A DNA stretch of 11,892 nucleotides from Candidatus Kapaibacterium sp. (GCA_027858275.1 JAQIDA010000335.1:1-11892); one strand, 5' to 3'; positions 1 to 7,513 are shown, counted from the first letter of the stretch. Notes: generated from the letters alone by a model not told the origin. Numbers and translations: made by a program.

Positions 1-162
1 ATGCGCTTAGCTTCGGACTCCGGCGTACAGAATATTGAAAAATTTAATTCGGTCGCCGAAGCGGTCAAAACTGCCTGATCAAGCTCCGAGACTACAGTTG
101 TTACAGGTTCGTTTTTTACGATCAGCGAAGCGATTGAAATCGTCGAAAAATATCACAAATAA
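1..162 (+). pseudogene. folC: 3' end of probable folC (folylpolyglutamate/dihydrofolate synthase), interrupted by in-frame TGA
   Basis: Frame 1 is open from the window edge to a TGA at 76-78 and then continues in the same frame to TAA at 160-162. The part after the TGA reads VVTGSFFTISEAIEIVEKYHK, which matches the C-terminal signature of the FolC/Mur-ligase-like family, where a (V/C)xGS(F/L) strand is followed by a helix ending the protein. The part before it, SVAEAVKTA, fits the preceding family helix. Both sides are therefore in the same frame and look homologous to one gene, so a nonsense change or a base error explains the picture better than a frameshift. FolC adds glutamate to folates in the cytoplasm, and folate cofactors feed the formyl transfer done by the neighbouring PurH. 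Most of the gene lies outside the window. The family call rests on a short tail, and whether the protein is really truncated is unknown. Confidence 0.5.
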
Positions 163-244
163 TTATAGATATTTTTCATACATTGCAGATTGTTCAAATT
201 GAAAAAATACAAATATTTATAAACACTCTACAGCAGGATATAAA

Positions 245-1795
245 ATGATAACTCCGGATACCCACAAGATCAAAAGAGCCTTGATTTCAGTATCAGACAA
301 AGCCGGAATCGTGGAATTCGCGAAAGAATTGGACGCTCTCGGCGTTGAGATTTTCTCAACCGGCGGTACGAAAAACAAATTGAAAGAAGCCGGCATCCCT
401 GTCAAAAGCGTAAGCGATATTACCGGATTTCCGGAAATATTGGACGGACGCGTCAAGACATTGCATCCGGCAGTTCATGCAGGATTGCTTGCCAGACTCG
501 ATCTTGAAAATCACATCAAACAGATGGACGAGCATAATCTCGCTTCCATAGATTTGCTTTGTGTCAATCTATATCCCTTTGAAGAAACTTTGCTGAAGGG
601 CAGCCCGCACAAAGATATGATCGAAAATATCGATATAGGCGGTCCGACAATGTTGCGCTCAGCAGCTAAAAATTATCTTTGGACTGCTCCGGTTGTTAAC
701 CCGAATCAGTACGAAGAGATTATCAACAATATGAAATCTTCCGACGGATGTTTGACTGAATCTTATCGTGAAAAACTCGCCGGCGAAGTATTCACTCACA
801 CGGCTTATTACGATTCAATTATCTCCGGATATTTCAGAGATTATAATAAAATTGAAGTCCCTGATACTCTAAGTATTCCGTTGCAAATTGAGCAGCCCTT
901 GCGCTACGGCGAAAATCCACATCAAAACGCCGTTTTGTACGGAAATTTCACAAAGCACTTCAAACAGCTTCACGGCAAAGAATTATCATATAATAATATC
1001 ATTGATATCGACGCGGCCGGCAAACTCATTATCGAATTCACAGATCCGACCGTTGCGATTATCAAACATACTAATCCTTGCGGAGTCGGAACGGGCAATA
1101 CATTGACCGAAGCATATAATAAAGCTTTCGCGACTGATACAGTTTCTCCTTTCGGCGGAATTATCACAGTCAATCGCACTTTAGATTTAGAAACTGCCGA
1201 AACGATTCACGGAATCTTCACAGAAGTTATCATTGCTCCGGAGTTTACTGCAGAAGCTCTGGAACTCTTGAGCAAAAAGAAAAATCGTCGTTTGATTACA
1301 GCCAATTACGATTCACTCAGAAAAATGTTGAAATATGACTATAAATCAGTCACCGGCGGATTCCTTTGCCAGGCAACTGATACTGAGTTGATGAGCGACG
1401 AAGGTTTGAAAGTCGTCTCCAAACGTCAGCCGACCGAAGCGGAAATGAAATCACTAAAATTCGGATGGATTGTTTGTAAACACGTCAAATCCAACGCGAT
1501 TGTATATACTGTCGATGACAGAACAATCGGAATCGGCGCAGGACAGATGTCAAGAGTAGATTCAGCCAGAATCGGTGCGGCAAAAGCCGAATTGATGGGC
1601 TTGGAAATCAAAGGCACAACTGTTGCCTCCGACGCATTCTTCCCCTTTGCCGATGGTGTGGAACAAGCAGCTGAAGCAGGTGCTACTGCAGTAATACAGC
1701 CGGGAGGTTCAGTTCGCGACGAAGAAGTCATTGCGGCGGCTGACAAACTCGGGATAGCAATGGTGTTCACCGGTCAGAGACATTTCAGACATTGA
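245..1795 (+). CDS. purH: Bifunctional AICAR formyltransferase / IMP cyclohydrolase PurH
   Basis: This 516-residue cytoplasmic enzyme carries out the last two steps of de novo purine synthesis: 10-formyl-THF-dependent formylation of AICAR to FAICAR, then ring closure to IMP. The N-terminal MGS-like cyclohydrolase domain (about residues 10-150) begins RALISVSDKAGIVEFAKEL and contains STGGT (38-42), DGRVKTLHP (67-75) and the NIDIGGPTMLRSAAKN segment. The formyltransferase domain (about 215-516) has LRYGENPHQNA, the catalytic K-H-T-N-P-C-G motif at about 274-280, SPFGGI, and GIGAGQMSRVDS. The end, FTGQRHFRH, is the family's usual C-terminus and is followed directly by TGA, showing that TGA is a stop here. 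Length is normal. The ATG at 245 has AGGA six bases upstream. It lies 82 bases after the folC tail. A poor promoter-like pair (TTGTTC at 190, TATTTA at 214) is present but weak. Confidence 0.97.
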   Translation: MITPDTHKIKRALISVSDKAGIVEFAKELDALGVEIFSTGGTKNKLKEAGIPVKSVSDITGFPEILDGRVKTLHPAVHAGLLARLDLENHIKQMDEHNLASIDLLCVNLYPFEETLLKGSPHKDMIENIDIGGPTMLRSAAKNYLWTAPVVNPNQYEEIINNMKSSDGCLTESYREKLAGEVFTHTAYYDSIISGYFRDYNKIEVPDTLSIPLQIEQPLRYGENPHQNAVLYGNFTKHFKQLHGKELSYNNIIDIDAAGKLIIEFTDPTVAIIKHTNPCGVGTGNTLTEAYNKAFATDTVSPFGGIITVNRTLDLETAETIHGIFTEVIIAPEFTAEALELLSKKKNRRLITANYDSLRKMLKYDYKSVTGGFLCQATDTELMSDEGLKVVSKRQPTEAEMKSLKFGWIVCKHVKSNAIVYTVDDRTIGIGAGQMSRVDSARIGAAKAELMGLEIKGTTVASDAFFPFADGVEQAAEAGATAVIQPGGSVRDEEVIAAADKLGIAMVFTGQRHFRH

Positions 1796-1825
1796 TAGGA
1801 AATTAAGTTCCTACACAACAACATG

Positions 1826-1860
1826 ATGTCCGTCACTTTTGAAATGTCGGACATTTTTAT
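1826..1860 (+). terminator. Candidate Rho-independent terminator after purH
   Basis: ATGTCCG at 1826-1832 pairs with CGGACAT at 1848-1854 across a 15-base loop, and a run of T follows (1854-1858). It sits about 30 bases after the purH stop on the same strand. The stem is only 7 bp and the loop is long, so strength is uncertain. The right arm belongs to a repeat whose second copy (4586-4616) lacks the left arm. Confidence 0.5.
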
Positions 1861-1861
1861 A
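1832..1861 (+). repeat. Direct repeat copy A (about 30 bases)
   Basis: This stretch matches 4586-4616. Both begin GTCACTTTT (9 identical bases), differ over the next 4-5 bases (GAAA here, TACAG there), and end with the identical 17-mer TGTCGGACATTTTTATA (1845-1861 here). Both copies are on the same strand, lie downstream of a + gene, and flank the WD40 gene. Each copy has two related sub-units, GTCAC-T-run and GTCGGACA-T-run. The origin is unknown; a dispersed repeat or the relic of a mobile-element end is possible. Confidence 0.7.
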
Positions 1862-2047
1862 ACAAGCAGTGCAGTAGCAGTTTAAGAGCATGGGTTGAAT
1901 TTTTATTTTCTAAAACAAACTCCTTCTATGACCTAATAATTTCCGGATCAGAATATTTATGATAAATAAGTCTGATACATCCCGTCGATTGTATGTACCC
2001 AAAAGTAATGTTCAGTTGTCTTATTTGTAATAATAGTAATTCATGTG

Positions 2048-2077
2048 TTTGATTGTGACCTGCATATTCATTATTAT
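2048..2077 (+). promoter_or_regulatory. Candidate promoter for the WD40 gene
   Basis: TTGATT (2049-2054) and TATTAT (2072-2077) are separated by 17 bases and fit a sigma-70-like promoter. The TTTG at 2048-2051 also fits the -33 element described for Bacteroidota, but the Bacteroidota-type -7 element is not matched well. The start of transcription would fall about 30 bases before the ATG. The region is AT-rich, so chance matches are likely. Confidence 0.3.
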
Positions 2078-2112
2078 TAATCATTTACTTTAATTAAGAG
2101 TTAGGATTTATT

Positions 2113-4482
2113 ATGAAAAAGCTACTCCTACTATTCATTTTATTAATATTAGCTTCTGTTACATCAACCTATTCGAACGGCTTCAAAATTACACACCCCA
2201 ACGGCGGTGAACAATTCGGCAAAGGTACTGACAAAATCATTACTTGGGAAGGCTGTGCGGCTGATGATGAGATTACTTTGGAGTACAGTACTGACGGCGG
2301 TCATGATTGGAAGACTATCGCGGATAACGCAACGGGATATGAGCATGAGTGGAAAAATATACCAAATTATCTGAGTGATAGTTGCCTTATTAAGGCTTCG
2401 GTAAATGATACAACAGCAGATGATGAAGTGATCCTTGGATTGGGAAGACTCAATCAAGTCATCTACAGCCCGGACGGTACGAAGTTGGCTTCCTGCGGCA
2501 GCTGTGGTATTTTTATTTGGGATATTGCGACGGGGGATACAATCCTTTCCATCAATGAATACAAAGGACAAGTGTTTTGTATTGACTATAGTCCTAACGG
2601 GAAGAAAATCGCAAGTGAACTTGGATCTAATGTAATAATATGGGATGCTGATACCGGAGCTAAAATAAGAACTTTGCCCGGAAATCCGCATTATATTAAA
2701 AGCTTATGTTTCAGCCCGGACGGAAAATATGTTGCATGCGGGTTTGCTAACACAATAAAAATATGGAACGTTAAAACAGGAGTCGAATTGAAATCCCTCT
2801 CAGGATTGGTCGATGAGGTCAGGGGTTTGTGCTACAACCATGACGGCAGCAGACTTGCCGGAAATACTGCTAAAGAAATTAAAATATGGGATACCAGAAC
2901 GGGAATTGAGACATTTAGCCTCTTCGAAGACGAACACTCTTTTTATAATAGTGTCATTTATAGTCCCGACGGCAACCTTCTGGCCTGTAGAAGAAGTAAT
3001 AATTCTATCGCGATATTTGACACCCGGTTAGGACTGGAAATAACAACGCTCATGCGTATTTATTCTGCTACATATTCGATTATATTCAGCCACGACGGCA
3101 GTAAGATTGTAAGTGCCAGCAGTGGCCAAACCATCAAGATTTGGGATTTAAAAACAGGAAAAGAGATACAGACAATTTCGGGATACAGTCGTGATGTTAA
3201 ATCACTGAGTTGCAGCCCTGACGGGACACAATTCGTTTGCGCAATTAGTTCCGGAATAATGATTTTGGATGCCAATACAGGAGCTGAAATCAAGTCGTTT
3301 ACCGGACACAACGGGCTAGATAATACTGTGGTTTACAGACCGAACAGACAGCAACTTGCTACAGGAGGCGAGGACAATACTATCAAAATATGGGATACTC
3401 AAACAGGAAAAATTATAAATAACATTTCAGGGCACTGGTCCAATATTTCCGAAATTGTTTATAGTCCTGACGGTAACAAAATTGCAAGTGGGAGTTGGGA
3501 TCGTAGGATCAAAATTTGTGATGCCGATACAGGCGCGGAATTGAAGAATTTAACCGGGCATCAATCAAGTATTTATTGTATTGCGTACAATCATGACGGA
3601 AGCCGGCTCGCAAGCGGAGGTTACGATGAGACGGTCAAAACATGGAATACTTCCACCGGAGAGACAATAAAAACAATGTCGGGACACCTTCATATTGTCT
3701 ATGCTGTAAAATACAGTCCTGACGGCAGCAAAATCGCAAGCGGGGATCTTCGAGGAGACCTTATTATCCGGGATGCCTACACAGGAACGGAAATAGAAGA
3801 CTTGTCATGGTGGGCTCATAGAATTTACAGTCTATGTTACAGTCCCGACGGAAATTGGCTAGTCTCCGGACACAGTCATGGTAAAATTGTGATATGGGAT
3901 GCTATAAAGAACCAATACGATAGAGTTCTGATCGATCATACCGATGATGTTCGTAGTTTACAATTCAGCCCGGACGGAAGCAGAATCGTAAGCGGAAGTA
4001 TGGATGGAACAATTAAAATATGGGATTTTAAAACAGGAGCCGTGTTAAAAACGATTAACCCTCATTGTTCAAAAATCTACAGTGTTTGTTTCAGTCCGGA
4101 CGGAAGCAAATTGGCAATCGGATGCCAAGATGGTACTGTTAGAATATTGAACGCGCAAACCCCGGACATCTCCGATTCATTCTGGTCAATGACAAATTTT
4201 GACGCCGTTGAAGAAAACACAACAAAAAACAATTCTTCAACATATCCAAACCCATTCTCTCAATCAATCACAATTGAATACAGCCTGGAGACAGCAGCCA
4301 ATGTGACAATCAATATATATAATTCAAACGGGGAAATAGTATCTGCTATGGATGAAGGATTTAAGATCGAGGGTAAGCAATCCGCCTTATTTGAAGCAGA
4401 GTCTCTGCCTTCCGGAGCATATTACTATTCTGTAAAAGCCGGAGGTAAACTAATCACCGGAAAAATGCAGTTGATTAGATAA
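2113..4482 (+). CDS. Secreted protein: Ig-like domain, 14 WD40 repeats, T9SS sorting domain
   Basis: This 789-residue protein starts with a signal peptide (MKK, then a leucine-rich core, cleavage probably near residue 21-23). Residues about 24-108 resemble the Ig-like domain seen in many secreted proteins, with HPNGGEQF, ITW and EYSTDGG motifs. Residues about 113-684 hold 14 WD40-type blades of about 41 residues, each with a Y/F-SPDG-S-K-(L/I)A core and usually an IK-I-WD-TG strand; 14 blades suggest two seven-bladed propellers. The C-terminal 80 residues contain YPNPF (711-715), a VTINIYN strand, LPSGAYYYSV and a KMQLIR end, the pattern of the type A T9SS sorting domain. The protein is therefore probably exported by Sec, moved across the outer membrane by T9SS and bound at the surface. 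No catalytic motif is visible; a binding or scaffold role is inferred. The ATG has AGGA six bases upstream. Confidence 0.9.
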   Translation: MKKLLLLFILLILASVTSTYSNGFKITHPNGGEQFGKGTDKIITWEGCAADDEITLEYSTDGGHDWKTIADNATGYEHEWKNIPNYLSDSCLIKASVNDTTADDEVILGLGRLNQVIYSPDGTKLASCGSCGIFIWDIATGDTILSINEYKGQVFCIDYSPNGKKIASELGSNVIIWDADTGAKIRTLPGNPHYIKSLCFSPDGKYVACGFANTIKIWNVKTGVELKSLSGLVDEVRGLCYNHDGSRLAGNTAKEIKIWDTRTGIETFSLFEDEHSFYNSVIYSPDGNLLACRRSNNSIAIFDTRLGLEITTLMRIYSATYSIIFSHDGSKIVSASSGQTIKIWDLKTGKEIQTISGYSRDVKSLSCSPDGTQFVCAISSGIMILDANTGAEIKSFTGHNGLDNTVVYRPNRQQLATGGEDNTIKIWDTQTGKIINNISGHWSNISEIVYSPDGNKIASGSWDRRIKICDADTGAELKNLTGHQSSIYCIAYNHDGSRLASGGYDETVKTWNTSTGETIKTMSGHLHIVYAVKYSPDGSKIASGDLRGDLIIRDAYTGTEIEDLSWWAHRIYSLCYSPDGNWLVSGHSHGKIVIWDAIKNQYDRVLIDHTDDVRSLQFSPDGSRIVSGSMDGTIKIWDFKTGAVLKTINPHCSKIYSVCFSPDGSKLAIGCQDGTVRILNAQTPDISDSFWSMTNFDAVEENTTKNNSSTYPNPFSQSITIEYSLETAANVTINIYNSNGEIVSAMDEGFKIEGKQSALFEAESLPSGAYYYSVKAGGKLITGKMQLIR
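2449..4164 (+). repeat. 14 degenerate in-gene tandem repeats (WD40 blades, about 123 bases each)
   Basis: The coding sequence is built from 14 imperfect units of about 41 codons. The best conserved part is the codon run for SPDG-S, which recurs through the array. Variants are SPNG (unit 2), NHDG (units 4 and 10), SHDG (unit 6) and RPNR (unit 8). Units seven apart often resemble each other: 6 and 13 share F-S-x-D-G-S-x-I-V-S and TIKIWD-x-KTG, and 2 and 9 share KIAS and DADTGA. This hints that one propeller was duplicated. Confidence 0.8.
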
Positions 4483-4585
4483 TTAAATTCTTGATTGATT
4501 AGTAGCCCCTGATATCCATGATTCAAACGGTATCTAAGAAGGCGACTTACAAAAAAAATTGGTATTATGAACATAGAAAACATTT

Positions 4586-4616
4586 GTCACTTTTTACAGT
4601 GTCGGACATTTTTATA
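4586..4616 (+). repeat. Direct repeat copy B (about 31 bases)
   Basis: This is the second copy of the repeat at 1832-1861, with the same orientation, sharing GTCACTTTT at the left and the 17-mer TGTCGGACATTTTTATA at 4600-4616. It sits 104 bases after the WD40 stop and 71 bases before the pseudouridine synthase start. It lacks the upstream ATGTCCG arm, so it does not form the same hairpin and is not simply a conserved terminator. No other recognisable feature was seen in the spacer 4483-4686. Confidence 0.7.
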
Positions 4617-4686
4617 TTTCAGCTCTATAAGATTACTTGCTTAAAGTTTCTTAACTTGGGGCAAGTTTCAGTACAGAAAGCAGAAA

Positions 4687-5802
4687 ATGAAAATAAATAA
4701 AAAATTGTTGCCTGAAGAAGACAAGGATAAGAAAAACTATCCTGATTATATTGAGCAGGTCTACAAATTTGATATAACAAAAAGTCAATCGCTGATGCGT
4801 CTTGACAAATGGTTGACCGAGAACATTAAGAACGCCACACGAACCAAAGTCCAAAAAGCAATTGAAAACGATCACGTCACGGTGAACGGCAAAGTCGCTA
4901 AGGCAAGCCGAAAAGTACATGCGAACGACAAGATCGTTTGTACGATAATGAAAGCTCCTCCTATTGACCTGATCCCTGAAGATATTCCTTTGGATATTTT
5001 GTTCGAGGATGATTACATGTTGATTGTCAACAAACCTCCGGGAATGGTGACACATCCGGGATTCGGTAATCGATACGGCACTTTGGTCAACGCAGTGCTT
5101 TATCATCTCGGAATGAGAGATTCTATCTCAATCGAAGTGGACGAGGATGATACTCCTGAAGCTGAGGCTCTGAATGAAGGTCAGATTTTCGCAAGCGAAG
5201 ATATTCGTCCGGGAATCGTTCACCGACTTGATAAGGATACTTCCGGTCTGCTGGTGGTTGCCAAAGAACCGGGTATTCACTCTAATCTCGCAGCACAATT
5301 TGCCGACCGCAGTATTGACCGATACTATTATGCCTTAGTTTGGGGCGAATTCGACGATGACAGAGGACGCATTGAGGGAGATATAGGAAGATCCACACGC
5401 GACAGGAAACTGTTTGATATTGTAAAATACGCCGGAAAACATGCAATCACAGACTACGAAGTAGTTGAACGATTCGAGTATATGACTCTTCTGCGTTTGA
5501 AATTACAGACCGGACGCACTCACCAGATTCGTGTCCATCTGACTCATAAATTCCGTCCTGTCTTCGGCGATCAGTCATACGGCGGTGACAAAATGGTTTA
5601 CGGCGCAAACAATCCTGAGTTCAAGCACGCCGCAGAAAAATGCTTAAAACTCGTTAACCGGCAAATGCTTCATGCCCGCACATTGGGTTTGACTCATCCG
5701 GAAACCGGGGACCGAATTAGTTTTGAATCTGAATTGCCGGCTGATATGCTCGAAGTGATTGATATAATCAGAAAAGTCAATACGAACAGATACAGCGAGT
5801 GA
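4687..5802 (+). CDS. RluD-family 23S rRNA pseudouridine synthase with S4 domain
   Basis: This 371-residue cytoplasmic enzyme isomerises uridines to pseudouridine in RNA; the RluA/RluD family with an S4 domain usually acts on large-subunit rRNA. An S4 RNA-binding domain covers about residues 37-85 (MRLDKWLTE, then VQKAIENDHVTVNGK). The catalytic domain has LIVNKPPGMVTHPG (112-125), GIVHRLDKDTSGLLVVAK (176-193) with the catalytic Asp at 182, and LQTGRTHQIRVHL (273-285). An acidic stretch (about 145-172, rich in D and E) is inserted just before the catalytic motif and makes the protein longer than the roughly 325 residues usual for RluD. The charged N-terminal 25 residues are poorly conserved. 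The start at 4687 has no clear Shine-Dalgarno, only purine-rich sequence, but it keeps the strand before the S4 domain (YKFDI). The exact target uridines cannot be read from sequence. Confidence 0.92.
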   Translation: MKINKKLLPEEDKDKKNYPDYIEQVYKFDITKSQSLMRLDKWLTENIKNATRTKVQKAIENDHVTVNGKVAKASRKVHANDKIVCTIMKAPPIDLIPEDIPLDILFEDDYMLIVNKPPGMVTHPGFGNRYGTLVNAVLYHLGMRDSISIEVDEDDTPEAEALNEGQIFASEDIRPGIVHRLDKDTSGLLVVAKEPGIHSNLAAQFADRSIDRYYYALVWGEFDDDRGRIEGDIGRSTRDRKLFDIVKYAGKHAITDYEVVERFEYMTLLRLKLQTGRTHQIRVHLTHKFRPVFGDQSYGGDKMVYGANNPEFKHAAEKCLKLVNRQMLHARTLGLTHPETGDRISFESELPADMLEVIDIIRKVNTNRYSE

Positions 5803-5853
5803 TTATTAATAAGCGAAAACACTGAAGAAGCTGTATTTATATTTTCTCAGAAC

Positions 5854-5895
5854 AAAAAAAAGAAAGATTGTATCACTCAATCTTTCTTTTTTTTT
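5854..5895. terminator. Bidirectional Rho-independent terminator between convergent genes
   Basis: A run of eight A followed by GAAAGATTG (5854-5870) pairs perfectly with CAATCTTTC and a T-run (5878-5894) across the 7-base loop TATCACT, giving a 17-bp stem. The flanking A and T runs supply a U-tract on both strands. It lies between the stop of the pseudouridine synthase gene and the stop of the - strand glycosylphosphotransferase gene, so it can end transcription from both sides. Confidence 0.92.
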
Positions 5896-5917
5896 GAATT
5901 ATTATCGACTTATAATC

Positions 5918-7393
5918 TTAAGCGCCGCGACCCATAAAGACTACTGAGATTGTTCTCGCCAGAATATATATATCCAAGAACATTGACCAATTGCGGATAT
6001 AATGAACGTCCGTGATTAATCTTTCTTCGAAGTCGGATGCGTTTCTGTCTGTAACTTGCCACAAACCGCTGATTCCCGGAGGGACTTTGAGGATCATTTC
6101 GTCATGACCCAACATTTTGACTTTTTCCCAAGGAATGTAAGCGCGCGGACCGATAAGACTCATTTCGCCTTTAAGCACGTTGATAAACTGAGGCAGTTCA
6201 TCCAAACTATATTTTCTGATAAATTTCCCGATACGAGTAAGTCTCGGGTCATTCTGCATTTTGTGATAACGTTCGTATTCTTCGCGCAATTCCTGATTAT
6301 GATTCAGCAATACAGACAATTTCTTTTCTGCGTCGAGATGCATTGTTCTGAATTTGATAATCTTGAAGCGAGTATTATTGATACCCATACGTACTTGTTT
6401 GAAAAACGCTCCCCCTCGGGAGTCTATGAAAATCAATATTGAAACAAGCAATATGATCGGCATAGCTATCACACCCAACAATAGAGACAGGGTAATATCA
6501 AAGGCTCTCTTTTTCCAATACGAAGAACGTTTGAGCAATCTTTGCTGCACTTCGAGTCCTAAAATACCGCCAATGTCACGAGTCGAAACCCAGAGGCTGG
6601 AGAGACCGAACAAATCAGGTATAACAGTTGTATGAGTGAAAAACTTAGAATACTTTTTGATTATTTCTTGCTGGCGTTTTCTTGAAACACTCGGCATGGC
6701 AATAATTGAATGATCTATATTAAGCTTTTTCGCTAATTCCGGAAGTGTATCAAGTCCTCCGATTACTGGGATATTATCAATATAACCCCAACGATCAATA
6801 TCATCATCAACGGCTACAATTGGTTTTAGACCAATATGCGCGTGTTTTTGTAACGATCTGATAACTTTTTCACCGGCGCCGCCGGCACCGATAATGATGA
6901 CAGGTATGCCCCACCATGATTTAGAGCCGAAAATTTTGCGAACAAGTGAACGCCCCAAAGGTACTGATATAGTCGCGAGAATCCATGATGACAGATAGAT
7001 CATACGGGAATAGTCCCAAGGATCTTTCATCAGGAAGCTGATAGTAGTAAAAATCGCGAATACAATGGTTGTACTGTAGGTGATCAGTCGAAGTTCCTTG
7101 ATAACGTCAATTCCAAAGCCCGGATATAGACCGCGCAGGAAGAATATTAACGGTAAACTCGCCAAAATGAACGGCATAATGGAGAGATAGGGAACGGAAT
7201 TCATCGGGCTGTTAAGAATCAATCCGCGAAGCAGAAATGATACAAAGATACTCAGAGCCAAAAAGAAAACATCAGAAACAAGCAAAATTAATCCGCCGCC
7301 AAGTTTGCGAAGGAAAACTTTTGATTTGTGAACAGCGCTTACATCAGGGGCAGTAAACAGATACGACAGTTGTTGGAGAGTTGGTGTTTCCAT
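5918..7393 (-). CDS. WbaP-type undecaprenyl-phosphate sugar-1-phosphate transferase
   Basis: This 491-residue integral membrane enzyme is predicted to transfer a sugar-1-phosphate from a UDP-sugar to undecaprenyl phosphate, the first step in building an O-antigen or exopolysaccharide unit. Four hydrophobic helices lie at about residues 32-56, 70-88, 101-122 and 130-147. A Rossmann-like cytosolic domain follows (about 160-260, with VIIIGAGGAGEKV). The C-terminal catalytic domain starts with a membrane-embedded helix (298-323) and has KFRTM (347-351), the Asp-Glu pair in SLDELPQF (398-399), SLIGPRAY (412-419), GISGLWQVTDR (440-450) and the terminal MGRGA. This order is that of full-length WbaP-like proteins rather than the short PglC type. 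The start has AAAGGA about 11 bases upstream. No glycosyltransferase, flippase or polymerase gene is nearby, so the sugar (galactose, glucose or other) cannot be decided. Confidence 0.9.
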   Translation of the reverse strand: METPTLQQLSYLFTAPDVSAVHKSKVFLRKLGGGLILLVSDVFFLALSIFVSFLLRGLILNSPMNSVPYLSIMPFILASLPLIFFLRGLYPGFGIDVIKELRLITYSTTIVFAIFTTISFLMKDPWDYSRMIYLSSWILATISVPLGRSLVRKIFGSKSWWGIPVIIIGAGGAGEKVIRSLQKHAHIGLKPIVAVDDDIDRWGYIDNIPVIGGLDTLPELAKKLNIDHSIIAMPSVSRKRQQEIIKKYSKFFTHTTVIPDLFGLSSLWVSTRDIGGILGLEVQQRLLKRSSYWKKRAFDITLSLLLGVIAMPIILLVSILIFIDSRGGAFFKQVRMGINNTRFKIIKFRTMHLDAEKKLSVLLNHNQELREEYERYHKMQNDPRLTRIGKFIRKYSLDELPQFINVLKGEMSLIGPRAYIPWEKVKMLGHDEMILKVPPGISGLWQVTDRNASDFEERLITDVHYIRNWSMFLDIYILARTISVVFMGRGA

Positions 7394-7411
7394 TACACTT
7401 CTTTTCCTTTG

Positions 7412-7439
7412 TGATACACAACAACACTAATTCGTATCA
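7412..7439. promoter_or_regulatory. Inverted repeat just upstream of the glycosylphosphotransferase start
   Basis: TGATAC (7412-7417) and GTATCA (7434-7439) are exact inverted 6-mers whose centres are 22 bases apart, about two helical turns. The nearer arm is 18 bases before the ATG, next to the AAAGGA ribosome-binding region. It could be a dimeric operator or a leader hairpin. With short arms in AT-rich DNA, chance cannot be excluded. Confidence 0.25.
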
Positions 7440-7513
7440 AATTTTCTATATATTGACCTGTTATGGTAATAATAGAGTTTCTATCAGATATAAGATTTTA
7501 TAAAGCATTTGAA

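Larger units (their letters stand above)
1796..2112. other. 317-base intergenic region between purH and the WD40 gene
   Basis: No convincing gene is present on either strand. The left part holds a terminator-like hairpin for purH that overlaps a 30-base repeat (1832-1861) found again at 4586-4616. The right part is strongly AT-rich and carries a promoter-like pair near 2048-2077. The middle (about 1870-2040) shows nothing I can assign. Confidence 0.6.

Noticed and set aside
1..75. ATG at position 1 as a real start of a 25-codon gene
   Set aside because: The frame is open to the window edge and the peptide fits the inside of FolC, so it is an internal codon.
1..162. Alternative genetic code with TGA as an amino acid
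   Set aside because: purH ends in TGA exactly at the family's usual C-terminus, and the pseudouridine synthase gene also ends in TGA, so TGA is a stop here.
2164..2691. 175-codon - strand ORF inside the WD40 gene
   Set aside because: It is an antisense shadow of a gene with clear domains, and its translation shows no recognisable family.
1832..4616. Calling the repeat-flanked segment a transposon or insertion sequence
   Set aside because: No transposase, inverted ends or target duplication is visible. Two short direct repeats are not enough.
4518..4700. 60-codon + ORF before the pseudouridine synthase gene
   Set aside because: It overlaps the repeat and the start of the next gene, has no ribosome-binding site and no family-like sequence.
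4651..5106. 151-codon - strand ORF opposite the pseudouridine synthase gene
   Set aside because: It lies antisense to the S4 and catalytic domains and reads as low-meaning sequence.
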